DNA of 64,000 nucleotides from Notospermus geniculatus (lineage: Eukaryota; Nemertea; Pilidiophora; Heteronemertea; Lineidae). Below are positions 35,272 through 47,040 of the stretch, piece by piece; the stretch's first letter is position 1, and every line of letters begins with the position of its first letter. The position numbers and the translations under genes are program-made. The stretch spans positions 24,390 to 88,389 of the forward strand of contig NMRB01001632.1 in assembly GCA_002633025.1 (NCBI GenBank). The letters run 5' to 3'. The notes under the pieces are model-generated. The model ran no database searches, was not told the origin of the DNA, and saw nothing but the letters and a program-made list of their open reading frames with translations.

Positions 35272-37009
35272 CTGAAAAGAAATTGAATTTGAATCTGATT
35301 AGGGGACTGTGAAGTGACCCCTGGTGGAGAAATCTGAAACTAACATCTGAAGTACCCGTGTAGCAAGTTTGATGGGACTGCGGATCCTGCCCAGTGTAAG
35401 ATAAATGCTGACAGCTAAGCACAAGGCCCACGGGCCTCTTGTTTATCAGTTTCAAAGGACAAAAGCTTGGGGAAGTGTAGGTGCCTGTGTGAAGAGGTTC
35501 TGTCAGTGGAGGAAGAAGTCTGACGCATCATCTGACCTGAGATTCTGAGCAGTGGTGGTTCATGAGTCAAGAGGTACCTCAGAGTGGACCAACACGGTCC
35601 TGAGGTTCTGAGCAGTGGTGGTGCACAAGTCAAGAGGTACCTCAGCGTGGAGCAGGTCCCCCAACGCGGTCCTCAGGTTCTGAGCAGTAGTGGTGCATGA
35701 GTCAAGAGGTACCTCAGCGTGGAGCAAGCAACAAGATTAATGCTCTGACAAATCACGGGGGGAAAAACTGGCGGTTTTATGGTAAGAGGGTAAATATTTA
35801 TTTTGCACAACTTACGACATCCATAAGATGCCAGCACATTTCCCCTCCAGCAGATCTCGGGCCGAGTTTCAACAGTCATTCACAGGAAAGAGAACTCAAA
35901 CCTCCACCATCAACGTCCACAACACGGCAAATATTAACACAAGCGACGACTTGCTCCGTCCTGGCTTTGGCGTTAAGAGGTCAGTTAAGGAGAAGCAATA
36001 TTGACCCAGGGGACCTGTATTAATGTTATCTTGGTTGTGGAGGGGTGGGCTGATGCTTTCCTCACCATATTAAATGGTAATTACTCAGCCTTTACTTCAC
36101 CACAGGGCGGACAGGGCCAGACCTGTGCCGTAATGTTGGCTGAGTGGTCCTTGGTCCTTACACGACATCAACCAGGATTTGACCAAGCTGTGACTGATAG
36201 ATGGCGCTCACCTTGCAAATTGGCCAATCAGATCAGAGTTCGCGCTCAAACTACTATATGTACGACTCGACAAATAATATGGCACGGCAGAAAAAAATGG
36301 CGGATAGGCGGGCGTTATCTGACAAGGCATCGACCAATCATCATCTTATATCATTTGTAACCAACTGCTGGCTTACAGGACTCGTTCAACTTACATCGAG
36401 CGACACGGGTTAATTAACAAATAAATCATAGCAGATTACGACCAACTTTGGCCACCGACAATAACTAATTCTGTTTCTGTCCAGGGTTATGGTTGCCATG
36501 GTGATATATCTTGATCTAGTAACGACTATAATCGCTAACGGTAATTAGGCCATCACACTGGCAGATAACGCTTCCTTTAGAATCATACAAAACCTCGGCA
36601 CTTCATAAACATGGCAAATTTTGAAGCAGGGTCGACGCGGGCATTATTCCTTCTACAGGGCGTCTCAAAGTCATGAACATCACAACACAACCCACAGCTC
36701 TTGGATATTATTAGCATACTAGCAACAACCCGTCCTGAATTTGGCCGAGGTTGGAATCAATGCACGGCACGGCTGGAATTGGTGCAACACGGTGTGCGGT
36801 AGGGAGAATTTGGAAAGCAATCGAAAAACACTGTTAAAAAGTAAAATTACTATCAGAACAAAGTATTCTTTGCAAATTAAGCCACCCGTTGCATCAGGAT
36901 ATGGTATCCTCTATTATTACCATGCCGAATTTCGAGGCAAAACAAAGCTTCTTAGTGTGACTTTATTGAGCCGAGTTCCAGCATTATTATAGATATGCAA
37001 ATGACTTAC
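35272..37009 (-). other. CELF intron, 1.7 kb, within RRM2
   Basis: Separates the RNP2 and RNP1 exons. It holds a 63-73-bp repeat in three copies (35536-35728). Otherwise nothing is recognisable. Confidence 0.85.
35536..35728. repeat. 63-73-bp direct repeat, 3 copies
   Basis: gaggttctgagcagtggtgg and gtcaagaggtacctcagcgt recur in three copies, the second and third about 73 bases apart. The left copy is shorter and more diverged. Confidence 0.85.
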
Positions 37010-37138
37010 CTTTACTATTTCCGTTCTGGTCGCGTAATATAGTACACTCTTCGATTGTGCCGAAAGGATCAAAAAGACGTCTTACATCATCCTCCGTTTG
37101 TTGTTTATTGAGCATGCCAACAAAAAGCTTCCTGTCCT
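37010..37138 (-). CDS. CELF: CELF-like RNA-binding protein, exon encoding the first half of RRM2
   Basis: Seen: read on the minus strand, the exon opens after a TTTCCAG acceptor and closes at an AAAG/GTAAGT donor. It is 129 nt long, phase 1 at both ends. It encodes (E)DRKLFVGML, then [17 protein letters not shown] and [22 protein letters not shown] is the RNP2 strand of an RRM, and the following helix and strand match the second RRM of CELF/Bruno proteins. Family knowledge: CELF proteins bind GU-rich RNA in nucleus and cytoplasm and control alternative splicing, translation and mRNA decay; RRM1 and RRM2 form the N-terminal RNA-binding pair. The first codon is split and is completed to Glu if the upstream exon ends in G, as expected for the family's GE-DRKLF junction. 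This is the most 5' CELF exon I can recognise. The CELF3-6 assignment rests on the linker exons; I cannot choose a single paralogue. Confidence 0.95.
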
Positions 37139-37888
37139 CTGGAAAGAGAAAAACAAAGAATTTATTAGTGAGGCTAAATTCAGGGCGGTAGGGGCATCAT
37201 TTGAATATTATGTAAATGACATGCTAAAATGTAGCACGAGAACTTCCTGACGTCTATGAACAGAAAATCAGATATCTTATTAGTGGTGCTAAATTCCAGG
37301 CAGTAGGGGACATCATTTGCATAAATTATGCTAAAATGTGTCATCAGTTAGCATATGAATAGTCGACTTGTCCAATGAGATAAATGAAGTGTCAAACTGA
37401 GTTGTTGTCACTCCTCAGGTTATGAGTGACTCATTTTCCTAATGCTAAGGAGGGCGACACCTATTGGGGATCCTGTTTCCACCGACTCACGAGAGACAAG
37501 GCCCGGGATTGACCCACATAACGGGTTAAAATATCAAAAGACAATAAATAAAAGTCTAAAAAATTTGTAAATATATCCATTACTGTGATGAAATAAAGGC
37601 AATCAAGAATCGTATTCATTTTCGCCACATTTTCTATATTTCATTAACCGCCATCAATTAGGCGTAAGTTATGAGACATAAGTGGTCGATTTCACTTAAT
37701 CCAGTTATGGTCACATGTTGGCAGGGTTTGTTAACTCTTCAAGTTGGACGGACAGTTCTGGAAAACACACACAATCAAGAGATCAGTCAAGGTATAATCT
37801 GGTACTGTACATAACTGAAAGCGATTCTGTGTTTATACATGCAATCCCACCCTTACCGGTATTGCGTGTGTGCCAAACATTTACGTCA

Positions 37889-38008
37889 TGAGTGACGTCA
37901 CTAGTGACGTCATGATGGACTGTGACGTAGAGCGCAGCAGTGACGTCACCCTACTGCGTCATGATGCATTATGACGTACAGCGCAGCAGTGACGTCACCC
38001 TACTGCTT
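37889..38008. repeat. 56-bp repeat carrying four TGACGTCA palindromes
   Basis: gcgcagcagtgacgtcaccc then tactgc occurs twice about 56 bases apart, preceded by gagtgacgtcactagtgacg then tcatgatg. Four exact TGACGTCA octamers lie within about 110 bases. TGACGTCA is the consensus CREB/ATF site. Confidence 0.9.
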
Positions 38009-38452
38009 CTGTGTGACTGAACATCAAGCAAACCCATACTACATGTAAATGGTCAGGCAATGAGATGGTTAAACGAGCGTGTATCCATCCCGTGGCCCAC
38101 TGAGGTCTAATCATTGGTTGATATCCTCACCAGCGGCACACGTCAAGATAACGGTAACCAGAGATTTATCATTGGCTGACGCTGAGTCATAATATGCAAA
38201 TGAAGCGAAGAAGATTCATGCGGTTAATCGTGTGAATACGGAGCGTCTTCAAGATGTGGAGGCAAGAATTAGCATCATTGGGATCACTTGAGGTTTCTCA
38301 ACAAGAGATATAATGTGATTACTCGCTTTATCAAGTTGTATTTCAACTTTTTCTCTCTCATGTTGTTCTTTTCTTGTTTAACACTTTATTTATTAAAAGT
38401 ACAACTGAATCTCCCAATGGTGGACCATTTTGGACCGGAAGATGTCGTTCTT

Positions 38453-38649
38453 AATGGGAGATTTTACTGCCGTTAGAGGGCGCCACCAGTCAGCAGTCCT
38501 AGAACGTCATGGAATTCGACGTCACAGAGAAGAAGTGCACACCACGACGTCATCCATAATGCTGTGGATTACTTTTATGATGACGTCAAATTTTTGTGAC
38601 GTTCTCGGACCACTAACAGGCGGCCTCTAGCGGCAGTAAATCTCCCATT
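38453..38649. mobile_element. MITE family C, copy 1
   Basis: aatgggagattttactgccg then ttagagggcgccaccagt pairs with the right end (gcggcctctagcggcagtaa then atctcccatt); inward, cctagaacgtca pairs with tgacgttctcgg. The element is 197 bases with no ORF. Copies at 49681 and 60399. Confidence 0.9.
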
Positions 38650-38651
38650 GA

Positions 38652-38750
38652 GAGGTGTCCTGATAGGCGGTAAAGTGAATAGATGTGACCAATTCTCAAC
38701 TGCTTGGTGGGGAGATGTCCTCCTGGCAGAGGTGTCCGCTCAATGGAGGC
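38652..38750. mobile_element. Fragment shared with 51764-51794
   Basis: gtcctcctggcagaggtgtc then cgct also occurs in reverse complement near 51764-51790. It lies immediately beside MITE C copy 1 and may be part of another transposon remnant. Confidence 0.55.
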
Positions 38751-39312
38751 TGCACTGCAACTATTTTATAACCTTCAAGTTTAAATGTGAGAAAACCATG
38801 GGAACCACTAATTAACCATCTCTTTCATCTATTAATTACCTAACTAAATGGATTAATTAACCAAACCCGAGGTGATAATCGCAACACTGACAATTTGGAC
38901 CAAATTGATTTCATCTTTAAGAAAGTAGCCTGCACCAAACCATTGCAGTGATAAAACCTTTTCCATTACCACACCAGGCGCCAGGTAAGAAGTCAATGAT
39001 TTTGTTGAAAACTGTGCTAATTGGCCAGCTCTGTTCATATGCAAATCAGGCGTGGGTTTATAGTGACAGGAAACTGTATTGTGAGACCTGTCACCAGGGC
39101 GAGCCCAGTCAATCATCACCGTGATTATATATTGATAATTGATAATCAATAGCCAATAACATGCGAGAGACTGTGAATGTCTCGGCGGGTTGGGTTGGCT
39201 GGCGGCGCCGTCAGTGCTGTGTGGTATATGTCACTCAGATTGTGCATACTATACGTGTGTTTCGACCATTAATGTACTGACTTGGCATCCTCCAGAGAAC
39301 TTGTGAAGGAGA

Positions 39313-39400
39313 CCATTCTCCCACAGCAGGGTTTGGCCTCGCTCCTCTTCATACACTCGCTGACTTGAGAAGCGAGGTAAAACCCTGCTGTAGGAGAATG
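39313..39400. mobile_element. MITE family B, copy 1
   Basis: cattctcccacagcagggtt pairs with aaccctgctgtaggagaatg around a centre containing ctcttcatacactcgctgac. About 88 bases. Confidence 0.8.
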
Positions 39401-39756
39401 AATGAAGATGACATGCTGAGGTCAGCCATGTCAGCTGGTCAGTCCTTCACATACCGTACAGAGAACTTCATATGACGAGAGAGAGAGAGAGAGCCAACGA
39501 AGAAGCTTTAGGCTATAGTTCTTGTTGAATCCACGACAAAATGGAGAGGGTTAGGGTTGAATCGATGAGAAATGAACAACATCCCAAGAGGCGGGCATCC
39601 ATTTCAGCATCTTCATCTCCGAGCAGCGGATATGAGTGAAATGAAACCATCGTCAAACAAATCAGACTTTCATGGCCCGGGAATAATAACATATTAACCC
39701 TCAGGAATCTCCTTGCTTTCTTGATTCCATTGGAAAATGGAACCACATGACGCAAT

Positions 39757-39920
39757 GAGGAACCTGCAAAACTACCGCCACTAGGAGGCGCTGTGAGCGG
39801 TTGTACCTTTTTCGAGTCTCGTCCCGTGTTGCACTGCGTCAAGGATGTCGTGACGCGACGTCATTACGTTGCTTTGCTCTGTTTTTAACGTCTTCGTACA
39901 ACTATTCACAGCACCGCCCT
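39757..39920. repeat. Dispersed repeat D, copy 1
   Basis: Shares accgccactaggaggcgctg, gtgttgcactgcgtcaagga and ctctgtttttaacgtcttcg with 48631-48775, allowing single-base changes. It has no clear terminal inverted repeat. Confidence 0.8.
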
Positions 39921-39965
39921 GTCGGGACAATACGTTATGCGGCTTCCCCCTTTGTTTAGAGCGTC

Positions 39966-40145
39966 GAACCTGAGATGGTGAGGCCAGGGGTTTGATACCC
40001 GATGAACGCTGCCACTCTGTTCTCTAAACGGATCTGAAAGGACCACTGATGCGGTGAATGAGCTACTCCCGCCTTGTGTTCCCCAGAAATGTTTCTAGAA
40101 ATGGGGTGATATGTGAGGCGCTTTGAGATCGTGTAACAAAGGAAA
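39966..40145 (+). mobile_element. tRNA-derived SINE (family 2)
   Basis: Head ends in ggggtttgatacccgatg (B-box-like), followed by gccactctgttctctaaacg, gaatgagctactcccgcctt and ggcgctttgagatcgtgt. Same family as 28793-29010. Confidence 0.7.
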
Positions 40146-42069
40146 ACGCTAGCTTCGCATTACAGGAAAGTTGGCAATTTTGGTTTTTGAGTTGTAGAGC
40201 CTGAGCCGAACCAGGATACAGCGTACCAAAGGTGAAGGCCATCAGTTCTCATTCGATTTGGGATTTCCCTGATGGTCCAGCATCCCTCGGCTACTTTGTG
40301 ACGGACGGTTATCAAAGTATTCCATGTTACCATATTAACAAGGGAGGCGATTGGTTAAATTGATGTGACACTTCACAGGTTATCATTGGCCAGGGATAAA
40401 CTGGCCATAAAGGGACGTCTAGACTAATTATACCAAAATGGTGGAAATACTGTGTTAGCAAGAAAACATGACTCAGTAATTTGAATGCAGCCATCTTGGA
40501 TCATGTTACCATATCAAACAAGAATAGTATTTCATTGAACCAACCATACTTAGGCTTTTTCTTTTGTACTTTAGCCTATGTTTTACTTTAATATTTCATA
40601 AATCATTAGCTGCTGTGTAAAACCCACAACAAAAGCCTCGGGCTCAGAATGTGTTTTTTTGCCCAAACAAATATTTTCAAAGTCAACAAATTGTTGGTTT
40701 CCAGCTTCCACGTATGCCTTGACGGAAAATTATGGGAAATTCCAGGTGGACCTTATTCCGTTCCATTCTAACTATGACTGGGATAGTATACATAGCATCA
40801 GACAAAATGTACGTAAGTCTTGTTCAAGTCAACATGAAATGAACCTGTGTTATTAACTAGAAATGTTGACCGTGCCATTATTTTCTGATTGGTCAACATG
40901 AAACATAATACAACTTACTAGTTCATTGTTCCACCTCAACTAGAACTAAGAATGTGTACAAAGGCACACATGAAATGTACACCAGCCATTGTCAAGTTAC
41001 TCTAGGACCCACATTTACATTAGTAAGGTAATATTGACTTGCACTGTTTTTTTCCAGATTGGACAAGAAATGTGGGAGCATGACGATCAAATCCATTGTG
41101 ATTTCATCCTGTGACATGTGTTATGCCAGTTTTGACTTCTCAGATTTTAGATTAACAGACATCACGTGTAAGGTGTAGGATTATACTGCTATAACAGAGA
41201 TTGATATTAAAGTGGCTCTGGATGTCACAAATACCAAGCTTTGTCTTTGTCTCAACTTTAAGCTGCCTGTCACACAGCTAGTAATCAAACCTTCAACTTC
41301 CAGTGTAGCACACGTCGTCTGCCTGAGCTGAAACCTAGGTTGGCAGAGTGATGGGTTTTTGTGCCTCAGACGCCTAGAAAACGCAAATTTGGCTTCCCAT
41401 TTTGAAAATTTTCTGGGGCGCCCCGCCCCTTTCTGGAAATCCTGGACCCACCCCTGTACACAGGAATTTGTACGTGTGCTTCCAGCTTCAGGAGCACATG
41501 TCGCAGGCCTAGTTAGCCTGTCACCTCATCATCTGTTGTGAGCAGAAACGCGGGCACAATGCAAGTGAAAAGGGGTAGGTAGGCTATTGGTGATGGTAGG
41601 CTCCGTGGAAGCTTCCAACAAAAGCATCCCCAAATTTCAAGCCATACAGCATCATTTAGCAGCTCACAGAATTCGTGGACAGATGTGTAATACAAGACCA
41701 TAAAGAGTTAATTTAATCTATGACCGCTTGCATCGTTGAGAATTTGGACCCCAGGACCACTTTACACTACAATAGATGTATACAATGTATCGTGATGCAC
41801 AAAAAAACCCGCCAGACAATGCCAGATTTTTGTTCTACCCCAGTATAGTGTAAACGGACAATGGGCGCGTGTCACTAGCGTGTATCAGAGTCTGACATGA
41901 GATCTCGTATAGAACACGCTATCACACTAGGATGGGGACATTAAATTTTCATCCATACACATGGCATTGAAAGTTGCACCAATTCTATGTGCAGTGCATG
42001 AAACCTCGTGGCACGAAGGACGCGTCGCCCGAAACAGGAGTTGTGTCGACTGTTGGGTGTGTAGGGTGG

Positions 42070-42390
42070 GGTTACCACGCCCTTCCCTCTACCTCACTAA
42101 ATCTCCACCTCCCCAAGGACCACATGACTTCATGAAGTATACAAGTCTAATAGATTACAAAGCTTGTTTTATAACACAGTCCTGGTGTTATCTTTTGCCA
42201 TATGGCTGCCGTCGCATGAAAGACAATGTTGCCCAAGACAGGGCTAGTATCGGTTGAGGCTACCACGCCCATCAATCTACTCACGTCCAACTTTCTGGAC
42301 CATATGACATCATGAAGTTTGATAACACATCAGTTTGTATGACATTACGTAACACAGCCCCAGATGTTATCTTTTTGACATATGGCCTGT
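42070..42390. repeat. Diverged direct duplication, about 130 bp
   Basis: ttaccacgccc...ggaccacatgacttcatgaa...ttatcttttgccatatggc is repeated about 190 bases later as ctaccacgccc...ggaccatatgacatcatgaa...ttatctttttgacatatggc. Divergence is substantial, so it is old. Confidence 0.75.
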
Positions 42391-43058
42391 CATGACTATG
42401 AGAGGCTGGAGCGCCGGACAATGGCGAATCATTTCTTGTCTCTCGTAATCTGGTAATGAGTCCGTAATTTTCACTGATTTCAAATATTGTGAAACATTTT
42501 GATGCTGCAATCCCACAGTGGGCCAAATTTTACAAAATAATTTTATATGCAAAATTCTGGGCCCACAACTTTCAAACAATAACCCATGGGCAAGCCCTTA
42601 TTCAGAAAATTTGGTCAAAATTTTGACAGCACGGAGCGGGCTGCGGTGACAAAGAGTCGACTTGACCTCTGGTGTCATGACCTCTGGTGTCAGAATGTCG
42701 TGGATACGGAGACAAAGACAGCAACTGACAGATTCACATCAAACAACAAAAGTTATCACCAAACTTTGATAAATCATAAATTCATCCTGAACTGCAGCCA
42801 CACAGAACAAGAGGGAAGCGAACCATTGTTCGTACGATTAGGCCTAGTGTGTGATAAATAGAGAAACTTCTATTTGAATGCTTTATATTTGTGACTTTAT
42901 GACAGCAGTTTGAGAGGCAGCAGTGATAGAAGTTTTAGACAAAGGATGTGTGGATTAGGATTAAGAGCTTAAGAGGTAAATGATACCTTACATCTTATGC
43001 AATCTGATTGAATATAGAGAAACAATGTAACTTGATATACACGTATCTGTATTTAGGG

Positions 43059-43194
43059 AGACAATAGTGAGCTTCTGCAAGCGCCCGGTTAGGCTCTACG
43101 ACGACGTTTATCTATTGTGTGAGTGCACCCAAACAATAGATAAACGTAGTCGTATGGCCTAACCGGGCGCTTGCAGAAGCTCTCTATTATGTCA
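43059..43194. mobile_element. Long near-perfect foldback element
   Basis: gcttctgcaagcgcccggtt then aggc...cgacgtttatctattgt pairs with acaatagataaacgtagtcg...gcctaaccgggcgcttgcag then aagc. The arms are about 55-60 bases and the loop only about 13. Probably a young MITE; it could form a cruciform or a hairpin RNA. Confidence 0.9.
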
Positions 43195-44892
43195 ATTTCA
43201 GTAACCCTTTAGTGATAAATCACGTCAACTATCATGACTATTCTGTCATGTTTATTTCACATCATAACTACAGCCATCACGGCATCAATAACGGAATACA
43301 ATGTATCACAGTTTGTGATTCAGAAATAGTATCAGGGTCACTGGATGCTGGACACAAATATCACCGATGATAAACCAGTAAATCGAACTTGAGTCATTGT
43401 TATATCAGATAGCAGCTAATAATTATGTTAATGAGCCTGATATACAATGTTTCATTGTTTAGACCATAAGTCGGTCATACATGACACATGAAAAGTCCTA
43501 AAACTAGAACGAGGTATTAATAATGAAAGATTGTGACTCACCTTGAAGATGCATTATGATGATACAATGTATAGCCTTAGATACAACAATGAAGAAACAA
43601 GTAACTTCAACTGAACTGAGGGTAAACTCCCTGATTGCACTTTGGTAGAATTTCAGAGAAAAAAACGATAAAATCTTCTAACGACAAAAACGAGACAACA
43701 CCGAGACCAACTCAACCCGAAGAGCACCGAACAAATTTTGACACTAAAATGAAGTTTCTGCATCTAATATACTCTATGCCCATATTTGGAAATTGTCATC
43801 TATTGTTGTGAGCCACGTGCCTATTGTTAGGCCAGATTTACAGCTTCATTCAGAAGCACCGGAGTGTTTTCAATTCGTGTCAACCTAACTTAGGCGGAAC
43901 ACCTGTACATCTTTCTGTACAAATATATGTATAATTCAAGACAGCTACAGGTGGAACTAACTCACAAATGTGTTAAGGCAATTTTCACCTGTACTAGACA
44001 CGAATCAGGTATGTATTGATGAACATTCACCTGTATAAATGAACAGCTGATCTGGCCTACTTCAGGTGAAATGGAACCAGATCTTTTCAACCTGGTGGAC
44101 CCAAGTCAACTAGGCCAATATGGCACACACATTTGACACAATGGCTGCACATTTTGTACACATGACTTGAACCAACTCTCATTGGAGCAGTAACCAACCT
44201 TTGTCTCTTTTTCTACCAGGGACCAGCTGTCCCCTGTAGTCTCTTGATTGATCCTTTGTCCTTTGTTTGGGACGTGGATTTCCATGGAGAATTTGGGATC
44301 ATGGTTTGGGCAAGAGACTAGATCAGCCACTGAGTCCTTGTTCATTATCTGTTTGATATTCATGGTTGTTCTTCTTTCTTCAGCAGATATGTGCTTAGCA
44401 TTCCTACCTTCATGAATGCAGGTCCAGAATTTTAACAATCTAAACCCTCTCTCTCAGAAATCATGTCTTTGTCAGTGACGGTGACGTTGATAGGCCGACA
44501 CAGATTTCCACAAAATCTTTGCTGAAGTCATGAAAGTCTCCACTAAATATGGATGCATTCAATCTGAATGAATCACAACGAATCATTTTGAGAGTGAATA
44601 TGCAAATTTATGGATTACTTCAACTGTTATTGTCTGCATGTGATGGTGAAGAGAGCTGTGTATGACTGGCGCCCATTAGCAATTAAAATAAGTGTTTTTA
44701 GTGATCAGAAGTTGCCATAGAAATGGCCACTTATTCTTGGAAACGTTCTATTTTTAATTCATTTTATGACTTTTTCAAACTAAATATGAACAACGTAAAA
44801 AAGACGTGAATTCAAAAATAAAGTAAATTTGCTGACTTTTTAGGACATGAAAATGAAGTGGGTCAGTGGAATCATCGGCGTCAGTCACATCG

Positions 44893-45020
44893 AAGTTCTG
44901 CGTTCGATCACAGCCGGATTCGATCGCTTCTTAGTGCAGCTTTTCACCGGGCACTCCGGTTTCCTCCTGCTGCACAGAGCCAATAAATCCCATATCTGGC
45001 AGTCTTCTCGACTCCATATT
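44893..45020 (+). mobile_element. tRNA-derived SINE (family 1), partial
   Basis: Tail ttttcaccgggcactccggt then ttcctcctgctgcacagagc; the head is reduced to a tctgcgttcgatcacagc B-box remnant. Confidence 0.65.
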
Positions 45021-46209
45021 TCAGTAGGACGGGTGCATCCAGCTCTGAATCTCCTCCAACCCATTCTCTTGTTTATCAACTCGCTGATAACCACATTTCA
45101 CTGGCAGATGTCAAACTCTATTTGATTTTAATCAATAATTATTTAATTGGAAACAAAAATCAGGCGTTCAATCTTAATTGATGGCCGTGAATCACACATT
45201 AGGCTTGGTGGAATCAGATAATGAAGACATGAATCTGGAAAATAACAACATGACTGTTGTTAAGCCTAATTCTGATGATACAGCAGGGAAGACTAGGCCT
45301 TCAATAGAATCAAAATTCGTAAGTTCAACAATCAGCAATGCTGCTATGAGAAATTGAAATGAAAGATACGATGCTCTGAAGTTTCTATAATGTAGGAAGA
45401 AACTTGAGTTTTCGGAGCAATGTTGGCGGCAACACTGTGCCATATAGATCGACAATTTCATGTCTGCTGGATTGGAAATCCTGTCTGCGAGCCACCTAGT
45501 GGACAAATCTCGCATACGGAGATCTAACACATGGTTTTAGCACACAAAAATGATCTTACTTAGTTTCCAATATTTGCGCTGGGTTGTTCTAACCAGAACC
45601 TTCATCAGAACTGCACCACATCTGACAATAGCATCTGATCACAATAGACATCTAAGATATCACCACTACCCACACTCCTGGAACGTGTAATAATGTTGAC
45701 AATTTAAATTTGCAAAGTTGGATTGTGACCCAGTTTACAATATCATACAATAGGCGACAGATGACGGGCTGGCGTCCACACGGACCTCGCCTCATGCTGG
45801 ATTCAATACCCCAGATATCCCTGAAAGCGCCACCATTTTGATACAAGACTTGACCTTGTTTGACATCCTTGCTGCAGCAGACAAAAGCGTTCCGACGGGG
45901 CAGGTGCGATGGGACCCTTCCCCCCTAACACAAACTCATTATGGAGAGAACGGTTGTGATTTTATGCATGCCTGCAGATGGTGATATTTATGAGAGACGC
46001 GGTGGAGAGAGGGATAAGAGGAGGGATGCATTGTGATCAGGGGAGAAATGGTGACCACAACTAACTGGATCCGGACTTGACTTCTTGACACTGATGGTCA
46101 GGGGAGCAGGCCCATTTGATAGTGAGTTTTCGCAGTGGCCCCGGAGTTAGCCTACAACAATATTCACTATAGATTCCTTCCATTATGAAGCCAACCTGAA
46201 CACTATATA

Positions 46210-46356
46210 GGGCCGTATGCACCAACGAAGATTATCTTGAACTCAGGTTGAGCCACAACTTTTTAATTATTATCAGGTTTGCCAGGGCATGATGTGACAA
46301 TGGAAAAGTTGTGGCTCAAACTGAGTTCAAGATAATCTTCGTTAGTGCATACGGCA
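46210..46356. mobile_element. Foldback element, 147 bp
   Basis: ggccgtatgcaccaacgaag then attatcttgaactcag...ttgagccacaactttt pairs with aaaagttgtggctcaa...ctgagttcaagataatcttc then gttagtgcatacggc. The arms are about 53 bases with few mismatches. Confidence 0.9.
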
Positions 46357-46887
46357 CATAGGTGAACATTACTTTGTAGGCCAAACTGGGCAGTTTGCGA
46401 AAAACTCATAATAGCACTATTTTGCTGTATTACAAAGAACATAGAAGTACAGAAAGTACAAAGATTTGAAGAGTACTTTCTACTTAGAGTTCTTAGCATT
46501 CATTCTATGACAATCTTGTGGCTGTCCATCGGGTTCACCGACTCTGACACACAGTAATCCCCGCATGGTTCAAACTTCAAAGCTCCAGATTGCGCTCTCT
46601 CACAGGACATCAAGACAGAACCTCCCACAATTCACTGAGCACTTCCTGCCAACTGGCGGCCACGCTCCAGGCGTGTGTCATCTAGGGGTCAGTGTCGGTG
46701 GATGGAGGGCGGAAGAGAGCGGACAATGGTCAAGGAAACTGATCACAATGAAAGAGGAGCGAGACCAAAGCCCTGCAGTGGGAGGACGGGAAAACTTGTC
46801 TGAAGGGAAAGAAATAGCTATTTAGAAATAAGCATGCCATTCAAATGTGAGTGGACGCCGACAGGACAACCAGGGTCAGAGTGGCAG

Positions 46888-47040
46888 GGTGAAAACACCA
46901 GGGCCTATCACCGCAGAGTTTCAGGGTTCAATCGCCATTTGGGCCTCTTCACCTTACAGAGAGGGAGACTGGCTTTGACAGCAAAGAATTTCACCGGGTA
47001 CTCCAGTTTCCTGCTGCTGTGTACAATATTCGGCTAAAAA
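46888..47040 (+). mobile_element. tRNA-derived SINE (family 1), partial
   Basis: Contains tcagggttcaatcgccatt (B-box-like) and tttcaccgggtactccagtt then tcctgctgctgtgta. Confidence 0.65.
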
